A DNA stretch of 64,000 bases from Pedobacter sp. (GTDB lineage Bacteria > Bacteroidota > Bacteroidia > Sphingobacteriales > Sphingobacteriaceae). The position numbers and the translations under genes were made by a program. Numbering within the stretch: the first letter of the stretch is position 1; each line of letters starts with the position of its first letter. This document shows, piece by piece, positions 9,014 through 17,468 of the stretch. The DNA lies in the NCBI GenBank assembly GCA_008015505.1, contig SSFR01000014.1, positions 1-64,000 on the forward strand. Direction: 5' to 3'. The notes below the pieces were generated by a model. The model saw only the letters and a program-made list of their open reading frames with translations, was not told the DNA's origin and made no database searches.

Positions 9014-10306
9014 ATGAGTATCTCGGCAATAAATAATGGACTAAAGACTATTTCATCAGAGATCGGTATCTTATACCAATTGACAAAACTGCCTCGTCTG
9101 AACTTAGATCCATCCATGATTAGCTATGGAATATGGCCGGCCAATACAACTTATCTATCTGGAGAAAGTTTTGGAGGAAGAAGCTCGGGCTGTGGATTTG
9201 ACTGGGAAGATGCTATTCTTGGAACAATCGGTGAAACCCTTGAACGGTATGCATCTGCGTTTTACAATTTGGATGAAAGTATCTCCGCATCCTACAAAAA
9301 TTTAGGTAAACACGCGATTCATCCCAGTCAATTTGCCCTTTTTCATCATGAACAATATCAGCATATAGCATCCCACCATATCCATGAATTTACTGAAGAT
9401 ACCTGCCTGACTTGGTTTCCTACCATTGATCTAACTAATGGAAAAGAAACCTATTTACCTGGTCAGTTTATTTATCTCCCATTTAATCAAGATGAAAAAC
9501 TAATAACCATAGGCACATCAACTGGTCTTGCAGCACATACTAATTATTACAAAGCCATTTTATCTGGTCTATATGAATCGATAGAACGCGATAGTTTTGT
9601 TTTAACCTGGATGCACCAACTAGTTCCTCCGAAAATAAAAATCAATCAAGAAGTCCGCCACTATATTGACAGTCATTTCCCAGCCAAATACAACTGGCAC
9701 TTTTTTAATATGACCTATGATATTTCTGTTCCAAGTATACTCGGCTTCTGTTTTGGTGAAGCTGATTTTGGAAAATTTGTTGCCATTGGGGCCTCCACAC
9801 GAGCTACTTATGGCCAGGCTCTACAAAAAACTATTCAGGAAATAGGGCAAGCTATTCCTTATTTTCGATATCTCCTAGGCGAAAAAAAAGACTGGGCCCC
9901 TAATGACGATTATAGCCTCATTCAAAATTTTGAGGATCATTCTATTTTTTATACTAAAAGACCCGACTTATGGTCCATTTTTGATCGATGGATAGAAGCC
10001 GAAGAAACCAAGGAAATTAATCTATTTGAACAAAATAAGCATAATGATCAGGATGAAATTAAACACATCGTTCAATTAATGAAAGATAAAGGCTACTCCG
10101 TTTTGTTCAAAGACATCACCACGCCCGATATTCGACAATTGGGGTTTTTCAGCATCAAAATATTTATCCCACAACTCATACCACTTTCAGGGGTCTATCC
10201 ACTTTATTTTTTGGGAGGCGAACGTTTATACACCGTCCCAAAAAAAATGGGTTATAAAACCTATGATTATCCTCATCTAAATAAATATCCTCACCCATTC
10301 CCTTAA
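9014..10306 (+). CDS. YcaO-domain cyclodehydratase (azoline-forming)
   Basis: YcaO proteins use ATP to activate a peptide amide; in TOMM pathways this closes Cys, Ser or Thr side chains into thiazolines or oxazolines. The 430-residue product shows the ATP/Mg site motifs GTIGETLERYA (Glu74, Glu77, Arg78) and SGLYESIERDSF (Glu188, Glu191, Arg192, Asp193), plus the later ALQKTIQEIGQA helix. It ends exactly in PHPFP (residues 426-430). A C-terminal PxPxP tail is characteristic of azoline-forming YcaOs that work with a C/F partner, and it argues against a thioamide or RimO-type role. Its partner lies directly upstream and a SagB-type oxidase directly downstream. Confidence 0.9.
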   Translation: MSISAINNGLKTISSEIGILYQLTKLPRLNLDPSMISYGIWPANTTYLSGESFGGRSSGCGFDWEDAILGTIGETLERYASAFYNLDESISASYKNLGKHAIHPSQFALFHHEQYQHIASHHIHEFTEDTCLTWFPTIDLTNGKETYLPGQFIYLPFNQDEKLITIGTSTGLAAHTNYYKAILSGLYESIERDSFVLTWMHQLVPPKIKINQEVRHYIDSHFPAKYNWHFFNMTYDISVPSILGFCFGEADFGKFVAIGASTRATYGQALQKTIQEIGQAIPYFRYLLGEKKDWAPNDDYSLIQNFEDHSIFYTKRPDLWSIFDRWIEAEETKEINLFEQNKHNDQDEIKHIVQLMKDKGYSVLFKDITTPDIRQLGFFSIKIFIPQLIPLSGVYPLYFLGGERLYTVPKKMGYKTYDYPHLNKYPHPFP

Positions 10307-10317
10307 AAACCTAATCC

Positions 10318-11181
10318 ATGAACATTAACGAAATCAAAGATCAATACGACGACAAGGATGGGTCTATGTATGGCAAAAAAAACATCGAAGAATCCTTAGC
10401 GATGCTTTATCACGAAAACTCTAAACTTAATAAGCACTCCACCCGCATTTTGGGTGAAAATATTAATGCATTCATCAATAATCCCTATATACTAGAAAGA
10501 TCGAGTCAGCCTTTTAAATGTTACCCTGGTCACGAATTCATCGACTTATCCATTTACAAACAAAATGATCATAACACCTCATTCTTTAATGTGATCAAAA
10601 AACGAAGAAGTGTTAGAATATTTGACTCGGCGTATCAACTCTCGCTCAATGAGCTGAGTATCTTATTATATCATTCATATGGTGTCACCCGCAAGCTCAA
10701 GCTAGAAGGTCTTAGCACAGAAGGACACCTTGGCATACGAAATATCCCATCAGCGGGTGGTTTGTATCCATTAGAAATTTATATCGTACTATTCAAAGGA
10801 CATATAGCACCTGGCCTGTATCATTACCGATCTGATAAAAATGGCCTTGAAAAACTTAAAGAAGGAAACTTTAGTTCTTATTTATCGACCATTATTCAAG
10901 CGGAGCCTTATATTAATTTCAATGATTGTTCAGGTCTTATTCTTACAACAGGCTTGATTGAGCGTGTATTTATTAAATATGGTGACCGTGGATACCGATT
11001 TCTAATACAAGAGTCAGGTACACTAGGGCTTATGCTAGCCTTGCTTGCCGAATCAATTGAATTAGGATCCTGTATGCTGGGTGGATACCAAGATGATAAG
11101 GTCAACACATTTTTGGGAGTAGATGGTGTTTTTGAAACTGTTAATAATATACTGGCCATTGGTAAACCAGCACAACCATAA
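10318..11181 (+). CDS. SagB/ThcOx-type FMN azoline dehydrogenase (nitroreductase fold)
   Basis: The 287-residue protein has the SagB-type oxidase pattern. The FMN-binding stretch IKKRRSVRIFDS lies near residues 93-104, followed by RNIPSAGGLYPLEIYIV near 141-157. Lys220-Tyr221 in RVFIKYGDRGYRF correspond to the adjacent Lys-Tyr pair implicated in catalysis in TOMM oxidases. The C-terminal part reads LGSCMLGGYQDD and AIGKP. Such enzymes oxidise azolines to aromatic azoles, so the predicted product has thiazoles or oxazoles and not only azolines. It follows the YcaO gene by 11 bp and precedes the ABC transporter by 12 bp. Confidence 0.9.
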   Translation: MNINEIKDQYDDKDGSMYGKKNIEESLAMLYHENSKLNKHSTRILGENINAFINNPYILERSSQPFKCYPGHEFIDLSIYKQNDHNTSFFNVIKKRRSVRIFDSAYQLSLNELSILLYHSYGVTRKLKLEGLSTEGHLGIRNIPSAGGLYPLEIYIVLFKGHIAPGLYHYRSDKNGLEKLKEGNFSSYLSTIIQAEPYINFNDCSGLILTTGLIERVFIKYGDRGYRFLIQESGTLGLMLALLAESIELGSCMLGGYQDDKVNTFLGVDGVFETVNNILAIGKPAQP

Positions 11182-11193
11182 AACCGCACTACT

Positions 11194-12054
11194 ATGAAGG
11201 ATATTGTCGTTTCAACTATTTCTTATCGAATCAAGAATAAAACAATTCTAAACCAGGTAAGTCTCACTGTTGAGCAAGGTGATTCATTTGCATTGCTTGG
11301 AGAAAATGGTTCTGGGAAATCCACGCTTATCGATATTATTTTAAATGACCTCAAACCTAGTAGTGGACATGTTTATTTTTTTGAAAATCCAATAACTAGC
11401 TTCGATGGTATTGGTGTCCTTTATGACCACTTGCCTTTATTTCCTATGCTGACTGTAGCTGAATCAATTCACTATTTTAGCACAATCTATGGACTATCTT
11501 ATGAAAAGATTGAAACAAGATACTTTGATATTTTCGACATACACAAAATACAGAAAACACTAATTAGGGAATTATCTCAAGGGGAAAAAAAACGAGTAGG
11601 CATCCTGTTATCAATCATGCATGATCCCAAACTACTTCTACTCGATGAACCTTTCGCTAATCTAGATCCAACCATTATTGAACGTATCTGGAAAATGATT
11701 CAAACTCCCAAACGAACTGTTTTTTTTACCACACACGACTGGAAAAAAGCTGAGAAACAGGCTACGAAAATCGCTTTTATCTACAATGGCCAAATCGTTG
11801 GCCAGCCACAAAGTCCTAAACAAATCCTTCAAGCTTTACCTGCATCACAAAAAGTCATAATCAGTAATACAGATGATGCAACGCAAAAATTAAACGACTA
11901 TACCTACTATATATCGGATGGCAACGTGCACATTTTCTTTGACCAACAATCAAACTTGCTAGATACGATCCGTAGTTTCACAAACAACTTATCCGTCCAA
12001 AACGTCGATCTACAAGACGCTTATTTGTTTCACATCAACCAAACAAGCTCATGA
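11194..12054 (+). CDS. ABC transporter ATP-binding protein of the TOMM-like operon
   Basis: This is a single nucleotide-binding domain of 286 residues. Walker A is GENGSGKST (36-44), the signature is LSQGE (127-131), Walker B is LLLLDEP (147-153), and the switch histidine is near 181 (FFTTHDW). The C-terminal 90 residues form the extra domain usual in drug- and bacteriocin-exporting ATPases. Its stop overlaps the start of the permease gene by four bases, so the two subunits should be made together. By position it most likely exports the modified peptide or gives self-protection; this role is inferred. Confidence 0.9.
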   Translation: MKDIVVSTISYRIKNKTILNQVSLTVEQGDSFALLGENGSGKSTLIDIILNDLKPSSGHVYFFENPITSFDGIGVLYDHLPLFPMLTVAESIHYFSTIYGLSYEKIETRYFDIFDIHKIQKTLIRELSQGEKKRVGILLSIMHDPKLLLLDEPFANLDPTIIERIWKMIQTPKRTVFFTTHDWKKAEKQATKIAFIYNGQIVGQPQSPKQILQALPASQKVIISNTDDATQKLNDYTYYISDGNVHIFFDQQSNLLDTIRSFTNNLSVQNVDLQDAYLFHINQTSS

Positions 12055-12764
12055 TTAAAATACTAGGACAATCCACTTACTACCAATTCTTGATGTTTCT
12101 TCGAATCAAGCAGGCTGTATTTTTCTCGCTCATCTTCCCCTTATTTCTTTTCTTAGTTTTTGGAAGTTTGTGGGGTACTGATAATCCTGATTACATCCCA
12201 TTTATACTATCTGGAATTATTGGTATGACTATAGCAAGTGATGGTCTTTTTGCCATTGGTCCTGTAGTTAAAGAATACTATGCGAGTGGCTTAATAAAAT
12301 ACCTCAGAAAACTACCATTCAATATTTTATGGCATTTTACTGGCTTAATTTTAAGTCGGATCATATCATTGGTTTTCATTATATCACTCCTATGCCTATT
12401 AGCTCGATTTATATTTGACTATACTGTCACTTCTGCCCAAGTGGTGAATCTGGTGTTAGGAACATTTATTGGACTATTTCTATTTTCATTTATGGGTTTA
12501 GTCGTCACATTTTCAGGTATCAAGCATAATACCTCTACTGGATTAATTAACCTTGTTTATTTTGTGATGCTATTTACGAGCAAAGCATTTTATACCATTG
12601 GAGATTACAACAGCATAATTAACCTGATCGGGAACATTCTTCCACTCAATGCGATCTTAAATATACTCCGAGGAGAGGGGTTTCATGCTTCTATCCTAGC
12701 TTGGTTACTATTTAGTATGGCTATATTTTATTATCTCTTCAATCGGATTAAGTTTAGTAGATAA
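12051..12764 (+). CDS. ABC-2-type permease of the TOMM-like operon
   Basis: The 237-residue protein is strongly hydrophobic with about six membrane-spanning segments, beginning with a short cytoplasmic N-terminus and FFSLIFPLFLFLVFGSLWG. It also has the charged turn VKEYYASGLIKYLRKLP, typical of ABC-2 permeases. It overlaps the ATPase gene (ATGA) and is followed after 2 bp by the protease-like gene. It should form the membrane channel for the ATPase, working as a homodimer. The substrate cannot be read from the sequence. Confidence 0.88.
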   Translation: MIKILGQSTYYQFLMFLRIKQAVFFSLIFPLFLFLVFGSLWGTDNPDYIPFILSGIIGMTIASDGLFAIGPVVKEYYASGLIKYLRKLPFNILWHFTGLILSRIISLVFIISLLCLLARFIFDYTVTSAQVVNLVLGTFIGLFLFSFMGLVVTFSGIKHNTSTGLINLVYFVMLFTSKAFYTIGDYNSIINLIGNILPLNAILNILRGEGFHASILAWLLFSMAIFYYLFNRIKFSR

Positions 12765-12766
12765 GC

Positions 12767-13288
12767 ATGATTAATATTATTCAAATCATCATTTTAGTGC
12801 TTGTGCTCATGATTCTCCATGAAGTGGGGCATGTAATTGCCGCTAAAATACTGGACTTAGAAGTCTATCAAGTGGGCGTCTGTTGGAAACCATATCCTCA
12901 TTTTTTTGTTGCAGCAGAATGGCCACAGACCGAAAAACAGCGCTTGATCTATCTTTTTTCAGGGTCATTGGTCACTGTTATCTTGTTTATACTAGCATCA
13001 TTATTTCACTTTTTTTACATGCGAAGCCTCTACCATGCTTTTGCTATTCAACTACTGATCGAAACCAATCCATTTTACTCAGATTTTACCATTGCGGCTA
13101 TCACCAAAAGCAAACTCAATGACCCACATCAACACCAATTGACTAATAGTTTATATCAAGACCAGCTTTCAACCTATTTGTTTAGTCGCAAATGGTACAT
13201 CCATTTTATCATTTGGGCTATACTTCTCATTTTGTTAATAAAATATAATCACCTATTCGCACAAATAAACTCTAAACAAGCTCAATAA
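12767..13288 (+). CDS. Membrane-embedded M50-like (site-2 type) metalloprotease
   Basis: The 173-residue membrane protein has HEVGH at residues 18-22, inside the first hydrophobic helix. This is the HExxH zinc motif of the M50 family. A second motif, NPFYSDF at 101-107, resembles the N-P-x-x-x-D motif that supplies the third zinc ligand (Asp106). There are about four membrane segments and no PDZ domain, so it is a minimal member. In a peptide-modification operon it could remove the leader, cleave the mature peptide during export, or act in immunity. Which one applies is unknown. It sits 2 bp after the permease gene, and the operon has no other candidate leader protease. Confidence 0.7.
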   Translation: MINIIQIIILVLVLMILHEVGHVIAAKILDLEVYQVGVCWKPYPHFFVAAEWPQTEKQRLIYLFSGSLVTVILFILASLFHFFYMRSLYHAFAIQLLIETNPFYSDFTIAAITKSKLNDPHQHQLTNSLYQDQLSTYLFSRKWYIHFIIWAILLILLIKYNHLFAQINSKQAQ

Positions 13289-13302
13289 AAACTTGATTAT
13301 AC

Positions 13303-14112
13303 ATGCTTAGATTATTGTTCATTCTTTCTCTCCTTGTTAGCAGCTGCAACGGGAGTACCAAACTAAATGATTCATCGCAGACTGCCATTGACTATCAAAA
13401 GCAATTGGCTCCCAATTCTTTTTCAGCGGACTCTCTCTTGTCGGGCATACAAAATAAGATTAACCAAACTTTTATTCAGAGCCTGATATTACACAATGAT
13501 GAGGAACTTATTAAACTTGGTGATAAATTAAATGCGCTTTATAAAACAAAAAATCAAAACATCATTTTGTATTGGCAAGCCTACTTACACTATGATACCT
13601 CTATTTTTTATCTCCAACAAAACGATAAAAAAAAGGCAGCAAATGCAATCGATCAAGGCGTCGATTTACTCAAAAACATGAAAAACAAAAACTCAGAGGA
13701 TTATGCCTTATTAGCCATGCTTCAGAGCTTTTCCATTCAATTCCAAAATATGAATGCCTTTTTTATTTCGGCAGAAGTATCTAAGAATATCAAAAATGCA
13801 CTTGAGATTGATTCGACCAATACGAGAGCATATTATGTACTTGCAAGCAATGATTTCTACACCCCAAAAAAATACGGTGGTGGGAAAAAAACCGAAAAGT
13901 ATTTATTAAAAGCCATTGCGCTTCCCGCACAAAAAATACCCAATAACTATCTCCCTTCCTGGGGAAAGGAAGAAGCCTACGAAATGCTCATTAGAAATTA
14001 TATCCAAAACCAACAATGGGATTTAGCAAAAAAGTATTATCAACAAGGCATCAAAGCGTATCCACAAAGCTACATGATCAATCAACTAGCCTCCCAATTG
14101 GTTGGAAAATAA
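13303..14112 (+). CDS. Lipoprotein with TPR-like helical repeats
   Basis: The 269-residue product begins MLRLLFILSLLVSSCNG, a type II signal peptide with lipobox LVSSC, so the mature protein is lipid-anchored at Cys15. The rest is rich in Lys, Asn, Gln and Tyr and consists mainly of helices. Residues 160-265 look like tetratricopeptide repeats (NIKNALEIDSTNTRAYYVLA and WDLAKKYYQQGIKAYPQSY). It sits directly before the TonB-dependent receptor, whose ATG follows the stop without a gap. Pairing of a receptor with a lipoprotein is common in Bacteroidota uptake systems. No SusD signature was seen. Confidence 0.75.
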   Translation: MLRLLFILSLLVSSCNGSTKLNDSSQTAIDYQKQLAPNSFSADSLLSGIQNKINQTFIQSLILHNDEELIKLGDKLNALYKTKNQNIILYWQAYLHYDTSIFYLQQNDKKKAANAIDQGVDLLKNMKNKNSEDYALLAMLQSFSIQFQNMNAFFISAEVSKNIKNALEIDSTNTRAYYVLASNDFYTPKKYGGGKKTEKYLLKAIALPAQKIPNNYLPSWGKEEAYEMLIRNYIQNQQWDLAKKYYQQGIKAYPQSYMINQLASQLVGK

Positions 14113-16272
14113 ATGAAAAGCACAAAAACTATATTTCTCTTAATCATTTTAACCCTTTTCACCTCGATCACTTTTTCACAAATCACACTAAAAGGACTCG
14201 TTCAAGATGGTCATGGGAATCCCATATTTGCTGCTCATGTTTATCTAAAAAATCAACCACAACAAGGTAATCTAACCGATTTAGATGGAAAATTTGAGTT
14301 TTATATCAAAAGCACCAATGACACCCTAATGGTATCCTTCATCGGCTACAAGACAAAAGAAATTATACTTAATCAAATCAATAAGAGCGATTCCTTAATG
14401 ATCACTTTACAAGGAAATGGGCACGCTTTATCAGAGGTAATCATTACGGCTAGAACCCCTATATCCGAAGACTTTTCTGCCGTCCAACTAACCAAAATGT
14501 CTATATACCTTAATCCTGCATCACAAGGAGATCCATTGAAAGCCATTTCTTTCCTTCCTTCCGCTACCACAACCGATGAGTCAGCTAACCCCTCGTTCAG
14601 AGGAAGCTCCATAGACCGAACACGTGTTATATTTAATGGTGTTCCGATCTATCAACCTGTCAGAAATACCCAGATTAATAAGATTGGTAACTTTAGCATT
14701 TTCAGCACAGAAATCGTAGATAAAGAGTATGCTTATGCAGGTAATCCGCCACTAACATTCGGCAATACTAGCTCAGGTCTAGTTGATATTAGTACCCTAC
14801 ATGAATTACCCAACAATCAATTACAGCTTTCCGCTGCCTTATCCAACTTCGATGTATTCTTGTCTCAAAAAATCAAGTCCAATTCGTTTGTTCAATTATT
14901 TGGTAATTATCAATTTTCCGGGCCCTTTATTACACTCAATCAAACAAACTTGACTAATCTTAAAGCATTTGATACCCAAGATATCGGTCTCAATTATCAC
15001 ACCAAAATATCCAAAAGAACAGAACTTAACTCGTTTAACTACTTCATTAATGAAGGGTATCGTGCTGATATGGAACTATATACCTATACTGGTCCTTCCA
15101 CCTCAAGCAAGAGACGTTTCTTCTCCATCAATAATTTCACATACTATACGAATAATGGCGTTATCACAATTCATACTGGATTAGACCGGGCAAAGAAAGA
15201 TTTTACATTTGGCAATATTATTTCTGATAAAAGGACAAGAGGAATATATGCATCAGCCAACTACAAACACTTTGTTTCTAACAATATTGCCATACAAGGG
15301 GGCTTAACTTATGACTATCAATCTGTCATTTTCAACGATACTATTCCGGTATATTTTTATGCACAATCTCCCAGCTCGCCTAAGTACCCACTCCTAACGA
15401 ATATCAATAATCATAATTTAGAGACCTACTTGTATTCCACATGGAATATGGGACAGAAATGGAATTTTTTCTCGGGACTAAGAAGTAATATTCCAATCCA
15501 TGAGCAAAGTCCATATCTAAGTTCACAGCTCGGACTGAAGTACACTATCGATCGAAATCAATCCATATCTCTAGGTGTGGGCAATTATAATAGCTATTCC
15601 GTACCTGATTATTATAACAAACAATTTAACTTGTTAAAAAGTAGTCAGATCAGTCTAGATTATGTCTACAAACACAACAAAACCCTATTCAGTATAGCAT
15701 CATTTTATACCAAAGAAACTGGAGAAGAAACAACAGATAACCCATTGACTAGTCAAAATATAAACATAGTAGGTGCAGAATTTGCCTATGAACAATACCT
15801 CCATAAATACCTCAAATTGACATTTGCTAATACATATCTCAATCAGCAACTAAACATTGATGGGACAACTTATGATGGAGACAAAAAGTTTAATTACTTT
15901 ATCAAAGCATCATTAAGCTATACTAATCCCAAACTGTTTTCTACATCGATCACCTATATCGGCCGACCAGGGAACTATTATACACCCATTAACTCTTCTA
16001 TATTTGATGCCTCAACAGGCTTTTATATACCTTTATTTAGCCCTGAATACTACAGCTGGCGATATGGAAATTACAACCAAATGGACATAAATCTGAGCAA
16101 ATACTTCCAATTCGATAAAACAAGCTTAGTCTGTTTTATATCAGTAAATAATATTTTAAACACCAAAAATGAAAACGGAGTTTTATACAACGCCAACTAT
16201 ACCATGAGTTATCCCAGTTATTATCAATTTAGAACATGGTTTTTTGGTATTGTTTGGAGCTTAAAATACTAA
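14113..16272 (+). CDS. TonB-dependent outer-membrane receptor of the TOMM-like operon
   Basis: The 719-residue protein has a Sec signal peptide (residues 1-22, ending TFSQ). A carboxypeptidase-regulatory-like domain follows at about 25-95 (GLVQDGHGNPIFAAHVYL, then GYKTKEI), then a plug at about 105-215 (SEVIITA, SFRGSSIDRTRVIFNGVPI). A beta-barrel rich in aromatic residues ends in Trp-Ser-Leu-Lys-Tyr. It is shorter than SusC proteins and closer to siderophore and peptide receptors. As last gene of a peptide-making operon it may retrieve the secreted product, perhaps with bound metal, or serve another step at the outer membrane. That role is inference. Confidence 0.85.
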   Translation: MKSTKTIFLLIILTLFTSITFSQITLKGLVQDGHGNPIFAAHVYLKNQPQQGNLTDLDGKFEFYIKSTNDTLMVSFIGYKTKEIILNQINKSDSLMITLQGNGHALSEVIITARTPISEDFSAVQLTKMSIYLNPASQGDPLKAISFLPSATTTDESANPSFRGSSIDRTRVIFNGVPIYQPVRNTQINKIGNFSIFSTEIVDKEYAYAGNPPLTFGNTSSGLVDISTLHELPNNQLQLSAALSNFDVFLSQKIKSNSFVQLFGNYQFSGPFITLNQTNLTNLKAFDTQDIGLNYHTKISKRTELNSFNYFINEGYRADMELYTYTGPSTSSKRRFFSINNFTYYTNNGVITIHTGLDRAKKDFTFGNIISDKRTRGIYASANYKHFVSNNIAIQGGLTYDYQSVIFNDTIPVYFYAQSPSSPKYPLLTNINNHNLETYLYSTWNMGQKWNFFSGLRSNIPIHEQSPYLSSQLGLKYTIDRNQSISLGVGNYNSYSVPDYYNKQFNLLKSSQISLDYVYKHNKTLFSIASFYTKETGEETTDNPLTSQNINIVGAEFAYEQYLHKYLKLTFANTYLNQQLNIDGTTYDGDKKFNYFIKASLSYTNPKLFSTSITYIGRPGNYYTPINSSIFDASTGFYIPLFSPEYYSWRYGNYNQMDINLSKYFQFDKTSLVCFISVNNILNTKNENGVLYNANYTMSYPSYYQFRTWFFGIVWSLKY

Positions 16273-16283
16273 TCGCATATGAA

Positions 16284-16443
16284 GCTTGTTTAAAGTTTAT
16301 TTTATTTCGCTCTTTTGGTTCTTTTTGGTTGCAATTTCGTTGGATTTTTTCACCATAGTGCTCTGCTATGGCTCCAAAATACGGGCTCATTTCGCTCAAA
16401 AATAATCGGCAATAGCTTCATAAAGTAAAACTTAAACAAGCTC
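16284..16443 (+). repeat. Dispersed ~160-bp intergenic repeat, copy 1, with an extra right end
   Basis: The copy lies between the convergent receptor and metF genes. It begins GCTTGTTTAAAGTTTATTTT and ends with the complementary AAACTTAAACAAGC. The interior shares long stretches with copies at 24349 and 37708 (CTTTTGGTTCTTTTTGG, ATTTCGCTCAAAAATAA). A second, slightly different right end (ATAAACTCTAGACCGACTC) lies at about 16451-16469, so this copy looks nested or rearranged. Confidence 0.85.
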
Positions 16444-16473
16444 ACAGTAAATAAACTCTAGACCGACTCAGAA

Positions 16474-17430
16474 TTAAAATATAGCTTCTGCTATTTTTTT
16501 CGTCGGACCTGGATTACTCATCGTATAAAAATGTAAAACAGGAACTCCTATTTTTACCAACTCTTTACACTGGTTAATCATCCATTCGACACCTACTTCT
16601 TTAACTTCCTTTTCAGATTTACAGGCCAATATAGCCTCACTCAACTCTTCAGGAATATCGATGTGAAATATTTTGGGTAAGCTGATAATTTGTTTGGATG
16701 AAGTAATGGGCTTTAATCCGGGAATGACAGGAACAGTAATTCCATTTTCACGACACCGGTCAACAAAGGCTTTAAACTTCGAATTATCAAAAAACATTTG
16801 CGTAACAATAAATTCAGCACCTAAGTCTACTTTCCTTTTTAAAAATTTAAAATCAGTCTTCATATTAGGGGCCTCAAAGTGTTTCTCTGGATAGCCCGCA
16901 ACACCGACACAAAAATTGGTCTTGTAAGCTTTATCATGATCCTCATGCAAATAAATGCCTTTGTTCATACCCACCACCTGTTCAAGCAGATCACTGGCAT
17001 ATGTATGTCCATCAGACGTTGGAATAAAGCTCGGATCTGTTTTACGAGCATCTCCACGTAAAACTAGCACATTATCAATACCCAAAAACTGAAGATCGAT
17101 TAGTGCATTTTCCGTTTCCTCTCGGGTAAAACCTCCACAAATTAAATGTGGCACAGCATCCACCTTATACCGGTTCATAATAGCTGCACAAATAGCTACC
17201 GTTCCGGGACGCTTCCTATAAGATACTTTTTCTAAAAGCCCAGTAGCATGTTGCTTATAAATGTAGTCTTCACGATGATAGGTCACGTCAATAAATGGCG
17301 GATTAAACTCCATCAATGGATCAATAGCATTATATACATCCTGAATACTCTGGCCTTTCACCGGCGGTAAAAGTTCAAACGAGAACAATGGCTTTCCTTT
17401 TGCGCCAGATATATGTTCAACAATTTTCAT
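16474..17430 (-). CDS. metF: Methylenetetrahydrofolate reductase
   Basis: MetF reduces 5,10-methylene-tetrahydrofolate to 5-methyl-tetrahydrofolate using FAD, feeding methionine synthesis. The 318-residue protein has the family motifs in order: FELLPPVKG near the N-terminus, PPFIDVTYH, HLICGGFTREE, LVLRGDAR with the flavin-contacting Asp, FCVGVAGYPEKH, and the C-terminal VLHFYTMSNP. Length and motif spacing match bacterial MetF. It is transcribed toward the receptor gene and is separated from der by about 40 bp on the same strand. Confidence 0.95.
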   Translation of the reverse strand: MKIVEHISGAKGKPLFSFELLPPVKGQSIQDVYNAIDPLMEFNPPFIDVTYHREDYIYKQHATGLLEKVSYRKRPGTVAICAAIMNRYKVDAVPHLICGGFTREETENALIDLQFLGIDNVLVLRGDARKTDPSFIPTSDGHTYASDLLEQVVGMNKGIYLHEDHDKAYKTNFCVGVAGYPEKHFEAPNMKTDFKFLKRKVDLGAEFIVTQMFFDNSKFKAFVDRCRENGITVPVIPGLKPITSSKQIISLPKIFHIDIPEELSEAILACKSEKEVKEVGVEWMINQCKELVKIGVPVLHFYTMSNPGPTKKIAEAIF

Positions 17431-17468
17431 AGCTATTATGTTTTAGTATCTAGCTATTTTAGACTTAA

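Noticed and set aside
10908..11189. 93-codon minus-strand frame antisense to the SagB-type gene, rich in Ser and Pro, considered as precursor peptide
   Set aside because: It lies wholly antisense to conserved oxidase sequence, and its composition follows from that strand. It has no leader-core division and no start context.
12883..13122. 79-codon plus-strand frame with several Cys and Ser inside the protease gene
   Set aside because: It is an out-of-frame shadow of the M50-like gene, whose frame has clear motifs. No separate start signal is visible.
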